A DNA stretch of 64,000 nucleotides. Origin: Craterostigma plantagineum. Lineage: Eukaryota > Streptophyta > Magnoliopsida > Lamiales > Linderniaceae. The stretch lies in the NCBI GenBank assembly GCA_027422505.1, contig JAPQWV010000416.1, positions 248,001 to 312,000 on the forward strand. The letters are read 5' to 3'. Made by a program: the position numbers and the translations under genes. The notes under the pieces were generated by a model. It was not told the DNA's origin. It worked only from the letters and a program-made list of their open reading frames with translations, and searched no databases. Of the stretch, positions 46,670 through 56,982 are shown in pieces. The first letter of the stretch is position 1. Each line of letters opens with the position of its first letter.

Positions 46670-47965
46670 ATGGATTCCAACGCTTTGCCCGGCGGAATGT
46701 ACGGCGCCGGTCATAATGTTCAGACCCATACTATGATGCTTTATCCCCCCCACGAAGCTTCCGATTATAACCACCCACAAACTCAGCAATCATACCCAGT
46801 TTCTTCGAAGCCCGAGGCAAACAACAACCCATTGACCCTCAGCGGCGACGACGACGACAATCATAATCATAACAGCAACAATGGTCTTGACGAAGACGAT
46901 AAGATCAGAAAGATGTCTCCTTGGCACAGAATGAAGTGGACGGACAACATGGTTAGGCTTCTGATCATGTTGGTGTACTACATCGGCGACGAGGTTGTAG
47001 TTTCCGATCAGCCCAGCAACGATCCGCCGCCGAAGAAATCAGCCGCCGCCGGCGTGTCGCAGAAGAAAGGGAAGTGGAAATCTGTTTCGAGGGCTATGAT
47101 GGAGAGGGGGTTCTACGTCTCGCCTCAGCAGTGCGAGGACAAGTTCAACGACCTGAATAAGAGGTACAAAAGGGTCAACGACATTCTCGGCAAAGGAACT
47201 GCTTGCGTCGTCGTTGAGAATCAGAGCTTGCTCGAAAACATGGATCATCTCTCTTCGAAAGCCAAGGAGGAAGTGAAGAAGCTGCTCAACTCCAAGCACC
47301 TCTTTTTCAGAGAGATGTGCGCTTACCACAACAGCTGCGGCCACAACACCGCCGGCGCTGCAGCTGGGAACGCCGTCCAAAGCTCGGCGGCTCAGGCACA
47401 GAGCTGCTTACACGACTCGAAGGAAAAGCCTGGGGTTGTTGTGCAGCATAACTCGAGCAGATCTGTGAAAGAGGGTTCTTCTGAAATGGGTCGAGCAAAG
47501 ACTATCGAAGCTCAAGAAGATGACAGCGAGGATGATGTCGACGATGAAGAGGATGAAGACGGTGAGGACGAAGACGAGGGAAGTTTGTCCAAGAAAAGGA
47601 TGAGAGAGCTTGCGTTCATTTCGCCTCTTCACAAACAGTTAGATGCTGCGAATATCTTCCAAGATTTGACAAAGAGTTCGTCGGAGAAGAGACAGTGGAT
47701 GAAGGCGAAGCTTCTGGGATTGGAAGAACAGAGAGTCGATATTCAGTCTCGGGCGTTGGAAGTTGAGAAGCGAAGGTTTAAGTGGCAGAAATTCCGCACG
47801 GAGAAAGAGAGAGAAATGGAGAGGGAGAAGCTCACCATTGAGAGGATGAAGCTGGAGAACGAGAGAATGGCGATCCTCATCAGGCGAAGAGAGATTGAGT
47901 TGATGGATCATCAACAGCATCAGCAGCAGCAGAGGAGTGATCCCTCTTCTAGTATTATAGGATAA
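46670..47965 (+). CDS. Trihelix (Myb/SANT-like) transcription factor
   Basis: A single uninterrupted exon of 431 residues. A His/Asn/Asp-rich N-terminus is followed by a Myb/SANT-like trihelix domain (about residues 83-190: MSPWHRMKWTDNMVRLLIML, GKWKSVSRAMMERGFYVSPQ, QCEDKFNDLNKRYKRVNDIL). Then come a low-complexity middle, a very acidic stretch (DDSEDDVDDEEDEDGEDEDE), a basic KKRMREL and a C-terminal coiled coil rich in Glu/Arg/Met (EREMEREKLTIERMKLENER). This plan matches the plant At1g21200/At3g10040-type trihelix proteins, which are nuclear DNA-binding regulators. The product is predicted nuclear. The ATG follows a leader with a CT microsatellite. I see no defect. Target genes cannot be told from sequence. 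Confidence 0.9.
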   Translation: MDSNALPGGMYGAGHNVQTHTMMLYPPHEASDYNHPQTQQSYPVSSKPEANNNPLTLSGDDDDNHNHNSNNGLDEDDKIRKMSPWHRMKWTDNMVRLLIMLVYYIGDEVVVSDQPSNDPPPKKSAAAGVSQKKGKWKSVSRAMMERGFYVSPQQCEDKFNDLNKRYKRVNDILGKGTACVVVENQSLLENMDHLSSKAKEEVKKLLNSKHLFFREMCAYHNSCGHNTAGAAAGNAVQSSAAQAQSCLHDSKEKPGVVVQHNSSRSVKEGSSEMGRAKTIEAQEDDSEDDVDDEEDEDGEDEDEGSLSKKRMRELAFISPLHKQLDAANIFQDLTKSSSEKRQWMKAKLLGLEEQRVDIQSRALEVEKRRFKWQKFRTEKEREMEREKLTIERMKLENERMAILIRRREIELMDHQQHQQQQRSDPSSSIIG

Positions 47966-48258
47966 ATGAATCTGCTTTTATTACATATATAGTTTCGGAC
48001 TAGTTAAGCTTGTAAGATGGTGCAGAAAACACTATAGATAACATTAAACTTGGTTTCATTTATTTATTAATGTCAGCTTCCCCAAAGAATACAGAATAGG
48101 GGCTGTTTATTATTGGTTACAACATCAATTGGGTTGGGTAGCAAGCAGCATTTGCTAACATAATGATGTGGTTTTGCTAAGCAGAGCAAAAAAGCATCAC
48201 AGAAAGTCAAGCTTATGCATTATATATATAATGTATCACATTTACCTCATGCGTTTGG

Positions 48259-51200
48259 TTAATCTTCAAGCTCGATGATCTTTACAACAGATGCATCTCC
48301 AACTTTCTGACAGACAACCACTCTGTCGTGCGACTTGACGATGCCCGAAGCCTTTCCATGTTCAAGGGCGACTTTCAGAATCGTATCATTGGTAGCATTT
48401 GTAGATTCAGCCTATACGATAATCAGAATTATACTATAAGTTCTCTCATTCTGTTTAATAACGAACTTCAGAAACTGAGAATGGAAGGGGGATGATGAGT
48501 AAGGGACTTACTGGATGGCGTGGATCAGCCAGTAATGGAAAGAGGCCACGTACTATGAGTGATTGCCTGGCCTGAAAAATGCAGGAATGGATGATTAGCT
48601 TAGCTGTTTATCTTATGCAACAAACGGGATGGGGTGGATATTGTTAAAAACGATATTTTTATGAGGAAAATGACCTCGAATGCACCACTGAAGCTCCACT
48701 TCAGTTGGTTCGTCTTGAGACGAGGGATGACTACAGATAAAACGGGCATTGTAGGCCTATACTTGGCTATCAATCTGCATTTTGGGAGATTAAGGATCAA
48801 GTCAAGTATATGTGCGAAAGAACGTCCCAAAATGATGATATGTTACCTTGCAGCTCTCCCTGATGAAGTAAAACATATGATGACAGATGCCTTCACTTTA
48901 ATTGCTGCCCGGACCTGAAAACACAGTGCAGAATGATTGTGTCGATTCGAAACATTTTACTTCAAAGGAAGGAATCCATATTTAAATTGTTAATATTGTT
49001 ACCGCGGAAGAAGCAATAGATTCCAAGTGAGACATGGGCTCGCCAACAAATTTCACCGTCCTCTTGAAATATTGGTCTTGATTGAGGACTTTCTCTGCCT
49101 GAGTAAGAATGCAGAAGGTGCAATGTTCAGTGATGATTCACATGAAACTAAACTTACAAATCGTTTCAGTTGTCTGACTTTCTGTGAGTGATTTTTATGT
49201 TCTTACTTCAGCACAAATTTTCCCAACGGTAGAAATAGTTTCGACAGGGTACAATCCACGTAAGGTCTCAGCTCCAAGAAGAATAGCATCACATCCTGAA
49301 ACAGAGTACCACTGCTAATTTAATTTCAGTTGGGATAAAATAAATTATCTTTTTTTCCTGAGAAATTTCAGCGAAACGACAAACCATCCAAAACAGCATT
49401 AGCCACATCTGTTGCTTCGGCACGAGTAGGTCTCAAGTTGTCGGTCATACTATCAACAACACGAGTTACCACTGCTGGCTTCCCAGCCATGTTACATTTG
49501 TAAACAGCAGACTTCTGAAACAAGAACACCTGCAAATAACAGAGGACGTTTAAATCAAAGATTTTATTCTAGACGGAGTGGAAAACTAATGAAGGAGAAG
49601 AGCAATTGAAATATAAAGCTCTGTATCCTGTTCATAATATGACATACTTTACGGTCAAATATAATGATCATAGAAACTTACCTTCTCGGGTGGTAGATCT
49701 ATGCCAAGATTCCCTCTAGAAAGGATGATGCCATCTGCCTCTTGTAGAATCTCATCAAATTGGGTCAAGCCCTGCAAATATTTGGGGTTCGTAAGTACAA
49801 GTATCCATTCTCTAAATTGTTTGTTATCTTAGTAATAAATAAGCTCAAAGCAATTAAGGTTCTTCAATTTTATACCTCCACATTCTCAATTTTAGCAAAG
49901 ATTTGAGTCTGACTTACATCTCCAAGCTTGGAGAGAAAACTGCGGGCCTATATTTACCTTAACATAAGATAATCTGGGGAAAGAGAGAACAAATGTAAGT
50001 GATAAATAAGCTTCCTTTCTCTTTTTTCATGTTACCTCACGGACATCCTCTGCATGACGTGTATAAGACAACGACAGAAAATCAATTTTATTTTTAACAC
50101 CCCATGAGCTGATAACCTGATGTAAGAATGATATTAGCACAATCAAACGGAAGATGGCTACTGAACCAAAACGAAAAATAAAGTGTATACACCTGTTGTC
50201 TTAACCCTCACCTGCTTGTCCTTTTCAGATAGCGTTGGTAACTCAATACGAATTTGCGAAGCGTGCAATGTAAACAATGATCCAGCTAGTGTTGCTGAAT
50301 TCTTGATGGCACAAACCACATCATCCCCTTCTACTTTATTTACCTGTCCACCCAACAATTTTCAATCTCAATGTCATTTGATGAGAAAAGGTGGACATAT
50401 AGAGAACATAAACCAAAGAACTTCTACTTCATACCTCAAGCCAAACAGATGTGGTTTCACTTCCGGTAAACAAATATTGGCCCACAAAAATGGTATCCCC
50501 CTTTGTCACAGCCTGTAACATTGCAAAAATTGAAAGGACAAGAAATACACTGTGTAATGATATCCAAAACCGAAAAGAGATAAATATATACTACAAAAGA
50601 AAAGAACAAACGCAATATTACCTTGGCAAGTCCAGCAAAATTGATTGGCAAAACTTCAGATGAAGCTTCTTGTCCCTGATCAGGTGTCAGAATGACATCG
50701 TCGTCTGCCTTGAGTGTTATAGCCTTCTCACTTCTGTTAACAACTTGCAACTCAGGGCCCACAGTATCCAGCATAACCTACACAGAAACAGTTAAAAAGC
50801 CACTCAAAAGACGGACAATTGGTCAAAACACACGAACTATGAAAGAAAGACCATCAATACTGATCAAACACAAGTTCGTAACTCAACAAGCTTAACCAAT
50901 TTGTTGAACTTTTTTTAGCTAGCCAATTAAATATTTACTTAAAACATAATGTTACATACAGCACATAGCTTCTTGGTGCTCTTAATAGCAGTCCTCAAAT
51001 TCTCAAGTGTCTCCTGATGATACTCGGCATCACCCCATGAAAAGTCGAATCTTGCCACTATCCCAATCAGAGAAATAAAAACCCAATTAAGACCCATCGG
51101 AAAAACAAAAGCAAAAAGAAAAAACAAATCAATCCAATCTCAATACCAGACATTCCAGCATTAAGACAGCCCGAAATCGCGTCCACGGATCGAGAGCGTG

Positions 51201-51382
51201 GGCCCAAAGTCCCCACGATCTTCGTCATCGCGGGGAAGAAATTCTGCAGTAATCAAAACCTCAATAGATCATTCTCTTTGTTCCGCCAAAATTATTCGCA
51301 CCGAAAGACTTACAGCTTTGGACGGCTCGAGTATCGAGGCCATCCGAATCGGTTCTTCTAGCAACAAGTGAGACGAATGCAT
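48259..51382 (-). CDS. Pyruvate kinase, cytosolic isozyme
   Basis: Sixteen minus-strand exons join in phase to 527 residues, the size of the Arabidopsis At2g36580/At3g52990 cytosolic subgroup: 51314-51382, 51147-51243, 50960-51057, 50622-50777, 50435-50512, 50212-50343, 50036-50116, 49876-49947, 49682-49771, 49385-49529, 49207-49295, 49003-49098, 48847-48914, 48675-48774, 48512-48571, 48259-48411. Visible motifs include [31 protein letters not shown], the active-site block [17 protein letters not shown] with [40 protein letters not shown] and [19 protein letters not shown]. The enzyme converts phosphoenolpyruvate and ADP to pyruvate and ATP. No transit peptide is evident. Two glycolytic enzymes in this window are not adjacent and need not be co-regulated. 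Confidence 0.96.
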
Positions 51383-53470
51383 CTTTCCGTCGTGCGGACA
51401 AAAAAGTTTCTTCCGCGAAATGGAAGAAAATCAAGTAAAATTGGTGCGAAAATTCGAGAGGTCTGACGATGTTGTACGTTGATGGTTCTGCTGATCTTCG
51501 TTGACTCGAAAAAAGGAAAGCTAATGAAACGCTTTATTAGTTGTGCTCCTCTATTAGAAATTAGATTGTAATTTTCAAGCGTGCTAGTAATGGGCTACTA
51601 AATCTGGCTAATTTTAATTATATTTTATACATATTATTATTAAAATAGGGTTAATCTACGTAAAAATACTCCTTTATATAAAAAATTTACAAGTCAGCAC
51701 TCATGTCATAAAAAATTTATGTAAATACCCGTTTGACTATGTGTACCATTTTTCCAGTCTTGATGTATTTTTTTAGATGTGTATTACGAACCACCTCACG
51801 TGTTTATATGGTACCAATATCGTTTCTATAGCCATCTTAATGTGTTATATGGTGATCATTTCTCTGTGTATTATGTATCACAATACGTTTCTCTATGGTA
51901 TCTAAATGTGTTATATGGTGTACCTTGCGGCGAGACGGGTACCAATGTGTAAAAAAAATATTTTAATAGGTGCCTAATTGTAGAGAAATACTGATAGGGT
52001 ACTGACTTGTAATTTTTACATAATTAGGTACTTTTCCGTAAATTCCCCTTAACATAAATCTGGAATATTATTAGAATATAAAAAGCATCTCTTAAAATAT
52101 TTCGTGCATTATTTCTTTTCTTCATGCACCATTTGCACAAAATTGTTTGAGCAATTAATGGGTTTTGTGAAAATTCATTTCAAAACTAATGTAAAAGAGG
52201 ATATATCAAGTTTTGTCCGCGAGTTAAAGAATCAAATCACATGGGATAGAATAGATACATAGTTGGCTGAAAAAAAGGTCTTAAAGTATATATTTAATTA
52301 CACCACTTTAATTATCACACAACAGCTTTAATATGAAGTCATTGAAGATGTTTTCGGCCGTGTCTTAAATAAAATATACGCAAGATGAAAATTCATGTAC
52401 AATTCAGTTGTCCTAAACCCAAGCAACGTTTTTTACTTAAATTTACATACTTTATTTGAATTGCTATAAACATCTCGCAACGCGTGTATAAAATGCAACT
52501 TCAATGTTTCTTTTCCACATGAACTCTATATTGGCTCTATCTGAATGAATGGTTTGTGTCTAATAACAGATATGAATATGGATTCATGATTCTTTGATGA
52601 TACGAAAAAATGTATGTTGCACATAGGCTTCTTGAAAGTTCAACTGTAGTTTTACATTGCATAATGTTAATTTGAAATTGAAAATACTTAGGTAGAGATA
52701 ATTCATTATGGTAGATAATAATGGATGTCTTATTTTTACAATTTACAAAAATGTTGAATCTACTCATATGAAAAACTTATCCAACTTAGTAGATTTTCGA
52801 CACATTCTAAAAAATTTGAATCTTAACAAATTATCAAAATCCAACGGAGATGGATTGCTTCCCACGTTCGCGAGGAAGAATGGACCGTTTTTCTTTTATC
52901 AATATCGGCACGTCTTTAATTTAAAAAAAAAATACGCAACGGTAATATTTTTTAACGACTACTTTTTCCCTATAAAATGGTTAATAAAATGTATTACTAT
53001 TACACAAAAAATATTGAATAGAAAATCCACACCCACAAGGAAATGCCAGTAAATCATTACAAATTGAGTGAGTTTCATATATGCACACATATTTTTCTTA
53101 CTCATTTCTAAACTATTTAGTTCATTTTTATCCCTTTTTCCGGTCAACAAAATATTTATTAAAGCTGAAAGAGAGCTCGTGCTGGTGCATCGAAAATAGT
53201 TTCGTGAAATATTAAAAAATCAAGCGATTTTTAAAATAATATTTTGTCTCTTCCATCGTTCTCCTTCCTATTTTAATCTCCATTAATGGTGGTAATTACT
53301 GAATACACAAATTAAACCACCATTAACACAAAATATTGACTCAGAAGCCCTTCTGGCGCGCGATTTCTTCTCCTGCCATTTTTCGTCATCTATCTTTTTT
53401 TTTTAATTTTTTTTTTCTGGGAACCAATTCCAAGGTTTCCAAGAAGATTAACGCCGTCTTCTTACCAGAA
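51383..53470. other. Intergenic region with a TIR transposon
   Basis: Pyruvate kinase leader and promoter up to about 51550, a terminal-inverted-repeat element at 51648-52048, then AT-rich DNA to the AHL gene. Short ORFs at 52537-53150 have no recognisable motif. Confidence 0.5.
51640..52056. mobile_element. Non-autonomous terminal-inverted-repeat element
   Basis: The region 51648-52048 (401 bp) starts GGGTTAATCTACGTAAAAAT and ends ATTCCCC. The last 50 or so bases, reversed, read GGGGAATTTACGGAAAAG...TTACAAGTCAGTAC and match the first 50 (GGGTTAATCTACGTAAAAAT...TTTACAAGTCAGCAC). Flanks are TTAAAATA (51640-51647) and TTAACATA (52049-52056), a probable 8-bp target duplication with one mismatch. 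The interior repeats ATGTGTTATATGGT-like phrases three times. No coding capacity. Confidence 0.72.
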
Positions 53471-55110
53471 ATGGAGGCCGACAAGGGAAGCACTGAATCT
53501 GGCTCGCACGGCCTCAGCTCCGAGCTCGAATCACCGCCGACGAGCGGCAACGGCGACATTACTGCTGATCTCGGCGACCTCGACGGCGGTGCGGTCGCCG
53601 AAGTGACACCGGCGGCGGACCCAAGCGCCGAGCAGAAGAACGGCGTTGAAGAAACAAACATCGTCACCGTGGCAAGCGTCGTCATCGGCGGCGGCGAGTC
53701 TACGCTGGCAAAGAAGAAGAGAGGGAGGCCAAGAAAGTACGACCAAGCTGGGAACTTGACGGCGGCGTACCTGAATCGGCCGGCCCTTCAAGCGGCGGCG
53801 CAACCTGGGTTCACCCTATCTACTCCGCCACCTGGGTATTCTTCCTCCGGCGGAAAAAGAGGCCGCGGAAAGGGTTCTTATGGGTCGCCGACTGTCAACT
53901 GGCAGGCTTTGGCTTCTTCTGGTAAAATAAGTGTCAATTATTTTGTACACATATTAGTGTTAATTGCTGTTCTGTCTCCCAAGGTATTTGACTTTATCTC
54001 CAAATTGATTGTGGGTCAATGCCAATTGCCAAGATTCAGTCTTTGTTTTCACTTTTGTTTCTACCCATTTTCTGGGATCTGCTCCTCATTTCTAATCAGA
54101 TAAAACCCTTAGGATGAAATGATTGTACAGAGCCAAAAATCACCTTTTTGGCCCATTTGCAGGTGAATTGTTTGCTAGCACAGCAGCAGCTGGTGATTTC
54201 ACACCACATATCATCACTGTCCAAATCGGAGAGGTAAATGAAAAGCTTGTCACTTTCTGACATCAACTCTAACAAGTCAAACTCAGTTCCCCCTTTTTAC
54301 TTTCTTGTCCTTTTCCTCCCTTTTTTATCTTTCTTCGCAGGATATTGCTGCTAAGATCTTTACATTTGCTCAGACGAGCCCTCGTGGAATTTGCGTTCTT
54401 TCTGCAAACGGTTCAGTCTCCAACGTCATGCTTCGCCAGCCCGGTTCGTCCGGCGGCCTTCTAACATACGAGGTATCGAAAATCGAAGCTCAAACAACAT
54501 AAAAATCCCACCCTTCCTTTATTTACATATTTTGTCTGAAGCATTTATGCAAACTACTGTTTATCGCAATCAAGGGTCGTTTTGAGATCTTAAGCCTTTG
54601 TGGGTCATTCACGGTTGACGAAAGCAGTGGGCTGAAGAGTCGTACAGGTGGGCTGAGCGTCTCCCTCGCCAGCCCAGATGGTCGAGTCATCGGCGGCGGC
54701 GTGGCCGGCATGCTCATGGCTGCTAGTCCTATACAGGTCAATATTATTATACACCCCTTTTTTTTTCTTTAGGGTTTTGCTTCATTTTCTTCATTTTATA
54801 CCACCGACCGCAGATTGTGCTTGGGAGCTTCACTGTAGCGACAGGCGCCGGCGGCGGGCTGAAGGTGAAGAAGAAGCCGAGGGTGTTGTCTCCTAATACA
54901 GTCCAAAGTGCTCCTCCACAACCGCTCACTGTCACGGCGGCGGTGCCTTTATCTCAGGCGCCACCTCAAGCTGGCGGCGTTTTCCAGGTACAACCACCGC
55001 AGCTGCACGTACAACAGAGTCTTGGGGAATCTGATCAGATGGGCGCGAGTTCTCAACGGAGAGGAGCTTCTGACATCGACGCATCGGTTACTGTTGTGGA
55101 GAACGTTTAG
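53471..55110 (+). CDS. AT-hook motif nuclear-localized (AHL) protein
   Basis: Five exons (53471-53921, 54163-54233, 54341-54472, 54575-54736, 54814-55110) give 370 residues. An Ala/Gly/Glu-rich N-terminus leads to an AT-hook of the RGRPRKY type (residues 84-90) and a second, weaker hook GKRGRGKG (about 128-135). The PPC/DUF296 domain follows (about 160-290: FTPHIITVQIGEDIAAKIF, RGICVLSANGSVSNVMLRQP, GRFEILSLCGSF, GRVIGGGVAGMLMAASPIQI). The tail is Pro/Gln-rich. AHL proteins bind the minor groove of AT-rich DNA, assemble through the PPC domain and regulate growth and flowering. Introns inside the PPC region place it in the intron-containing clade. The product is predicted nuclear. Confidence 0.94.
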
Positions 55111-55528
55111 TGTGTGTTTGTGCGTGTGTTTTCGGTCTTTTAATGGCGTTAGTAGGTGTCGGATTAGACTGATGGTTATTGAAGTCTTCACTTCAATAGG
55201 TTTCTTTGGATTGATTATGAGGGTCGTTTTTAGGATTGATTGAGCTTTTGTTTCTGCAATTTTTCATGCTTGTTTGTGGACAACGTTCGAATCTTGGTCT
55301 TTTGTTTTTAATGCTTTTTTGCTTCTGATTTCTTTGACATATCAGCATCCAACTATCCACTCGATTTCTTCTTCTTAATTTCCTTTCACGATTTATGACG
55401 AACAAAAACACGAACTCAATTGCAGACAGAATTTATAATTCCAAGCCATCTCTATTAATGAAAAGTTTTCATGTATAAGTTCATCGTGCAATATTATTAA
55501 AAACATAAGAGATGTGGAAAATTTATAT

Positions 55529-55601
55529 GGGGATGTAGCTCAGATGGTAGAGCGCTCGCTTAGCATGCGAGAGGTACGGGGATCGATACCCCGCATCTCC
55601 A
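55529..55601 (+). tRNA. trnA-AGC: tRNA-Ala (anticodon AGC)
   Basis: A 73-nt cloverleaf. The acceptor stem pairs GGGGATG with CATCTCC (one G-U pair) plus discriminator A. The D-arm contains the A-box TAGCTCAGATGG. The anticodon loop TTAGCAT gives anticodon AGC. The T-arm is GGGGATCGATACCCC, with the B-box GATCGATACCC. Short T-rich runs follow and could end polymerase III transcription. No intron and no encoded CCA, as expected for a nuclear gene. Confidence 0.97.
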
Positions 55602-56474
55602 TATTTTTATTTTCCTAAAATATTTAGTATTTTGATATGTAAATATTAGGACTTAATTGGTCTTGAAAGAAACTTTCCTGTGAATTAAGTAGGGATTATG
55701 CAATAATTACGATTACAGAAATGGAACTTCCTGACATTTCATCAATAGGGTTAGGAATCGAACATTTATTTAGGTTTGATATGATATGATGTGGTTGGTA
55801 GAATGAAGTATAAACAAACAACCGTCATTGTCTTCAAATGACTCCCGACCTTTATACATTGCTATAATTTAAAAAGAATAAATACAGAGTAGTATACATT
55901 CCTCTCATACTTACCATATTATAATTCTATTGCTTCATATTTTGAGTAGAAACATGCATTACGTTATTGGCTGCGATGCTGATTAATATTATAAACTCGA
56001 TCACTCAACGTATCCAAAGTCACCTTTTTTTTCACATTTTTATTTCATGGGACCCTTCTCATTTACTGTTTTCAGCAGCCAATGACAATTTGCAATAAAT
56101 CTGTTCTCAAAAGGATTTTTCTTCTTTCAAGGAGTTAGTTGGAAACTTTATTGTGTGATTACTACATAATCACCAAGTGGGACTTGAAAACAAGTGTGCT
56201 ACCTTAATTAACAAATACCCTAATCTCTAATTTTCCAAAAACACCATTATTAATTACACAATTTTAAGAAAATCAGACAAAAACCCAGCGCAAGCCCAAG
56301 AACATTGAAAGTTACAACAAAGCAATGTAAACACGTAACGTTGAAGGCTGTTGTAGGGTAACTTTCATGGTCTTATGTAGGTAGAGGAATTAAATAAAAA
56401 AATTAGCCAAGAAAAACGAATTAATTTAAAAATAATAAACCTAATAAACCTGAAGCCATAATCCGAGCTTCTTC

Positions 56475-56480
56475 TATAAA
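56475..56480 (+). promoter_or_regulatory. TATA box of the CSLA gene
   Basis: TATAAA in CTTCTATAAAGAGGG, followed by a CT-rich leader; the ATG is about 500 bases downstream, so the leader is long or contains an intron. Position-based inference. Confidence 0.45.
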
Positions 56481-56982
56481 GAGGGTTCTTCACTCTGTTT
56501 TCTCTTTGCCTCACACCCTCTCTCTCTCTTCTCTCATCGCCATTACTCTGCTTTTATTCACTAAACTTCCAAGTTTTAAACTTTTCTAGAATCCAAAAAA
56601 AAATAGAAAAAACGAATTACAAAAGAACAATGATTTGATCAAACGTGCGCTGTTTTCATGGTGAAGCTGCACTGAGTGAGATACTACTAAGCTAAGTGGT
56701 ACACACACACACATAGAGAAAGAAGATTGCATTTGGTGCAATCTTTCTTGCGAAGGGAGGTTTTCGAGCTTAGTGTTCTCTGACACGTTACAGCTTTGCT
56801 GCCTTCATTGTTCTTTTGCGTCCATCACAAGCAAATCTCAAAGCTATATATTCTTACACTTTTCGCAAACCTCACTATAAAATCAACGCATTCATCTTCC
56901 TCCATATACAACAAGCCATCCATTTCCATCCCCTGTTTTTCTTTACAGAGTTGACTGACGATTTTCAGTGAGATACCAAGAA

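Larger units (their letters stand above)
55111..56982. other. Intergenic region with a tRNA gene and the CSLA leader
   Basis: AHL 3' flank, then tRNA-Ala at 55529-55601, then AT-rich DNA and the CSLA core promoter (TATAAA at 56475) with a long leader of about 470 bases that may contain an intron. No other gene seen. Confidence 0.55.

Noticed and set aside
47039..47380. Antisense 113-codon frame inside the trihelix gene
   Set aside because: Shadow of the GC-rich coding exon with no independent support.
48634..48918. A 94-codon plus-strand frame across the pyruvate kinase gene
   Set aside because: It runs antisense through two exons and an intron of a well-supported gene.
52537..53150. Short frames in the AT-rich DNA before the AHL gene
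   Set aside because: Composition follows the AT-rich background and no domain is visible.
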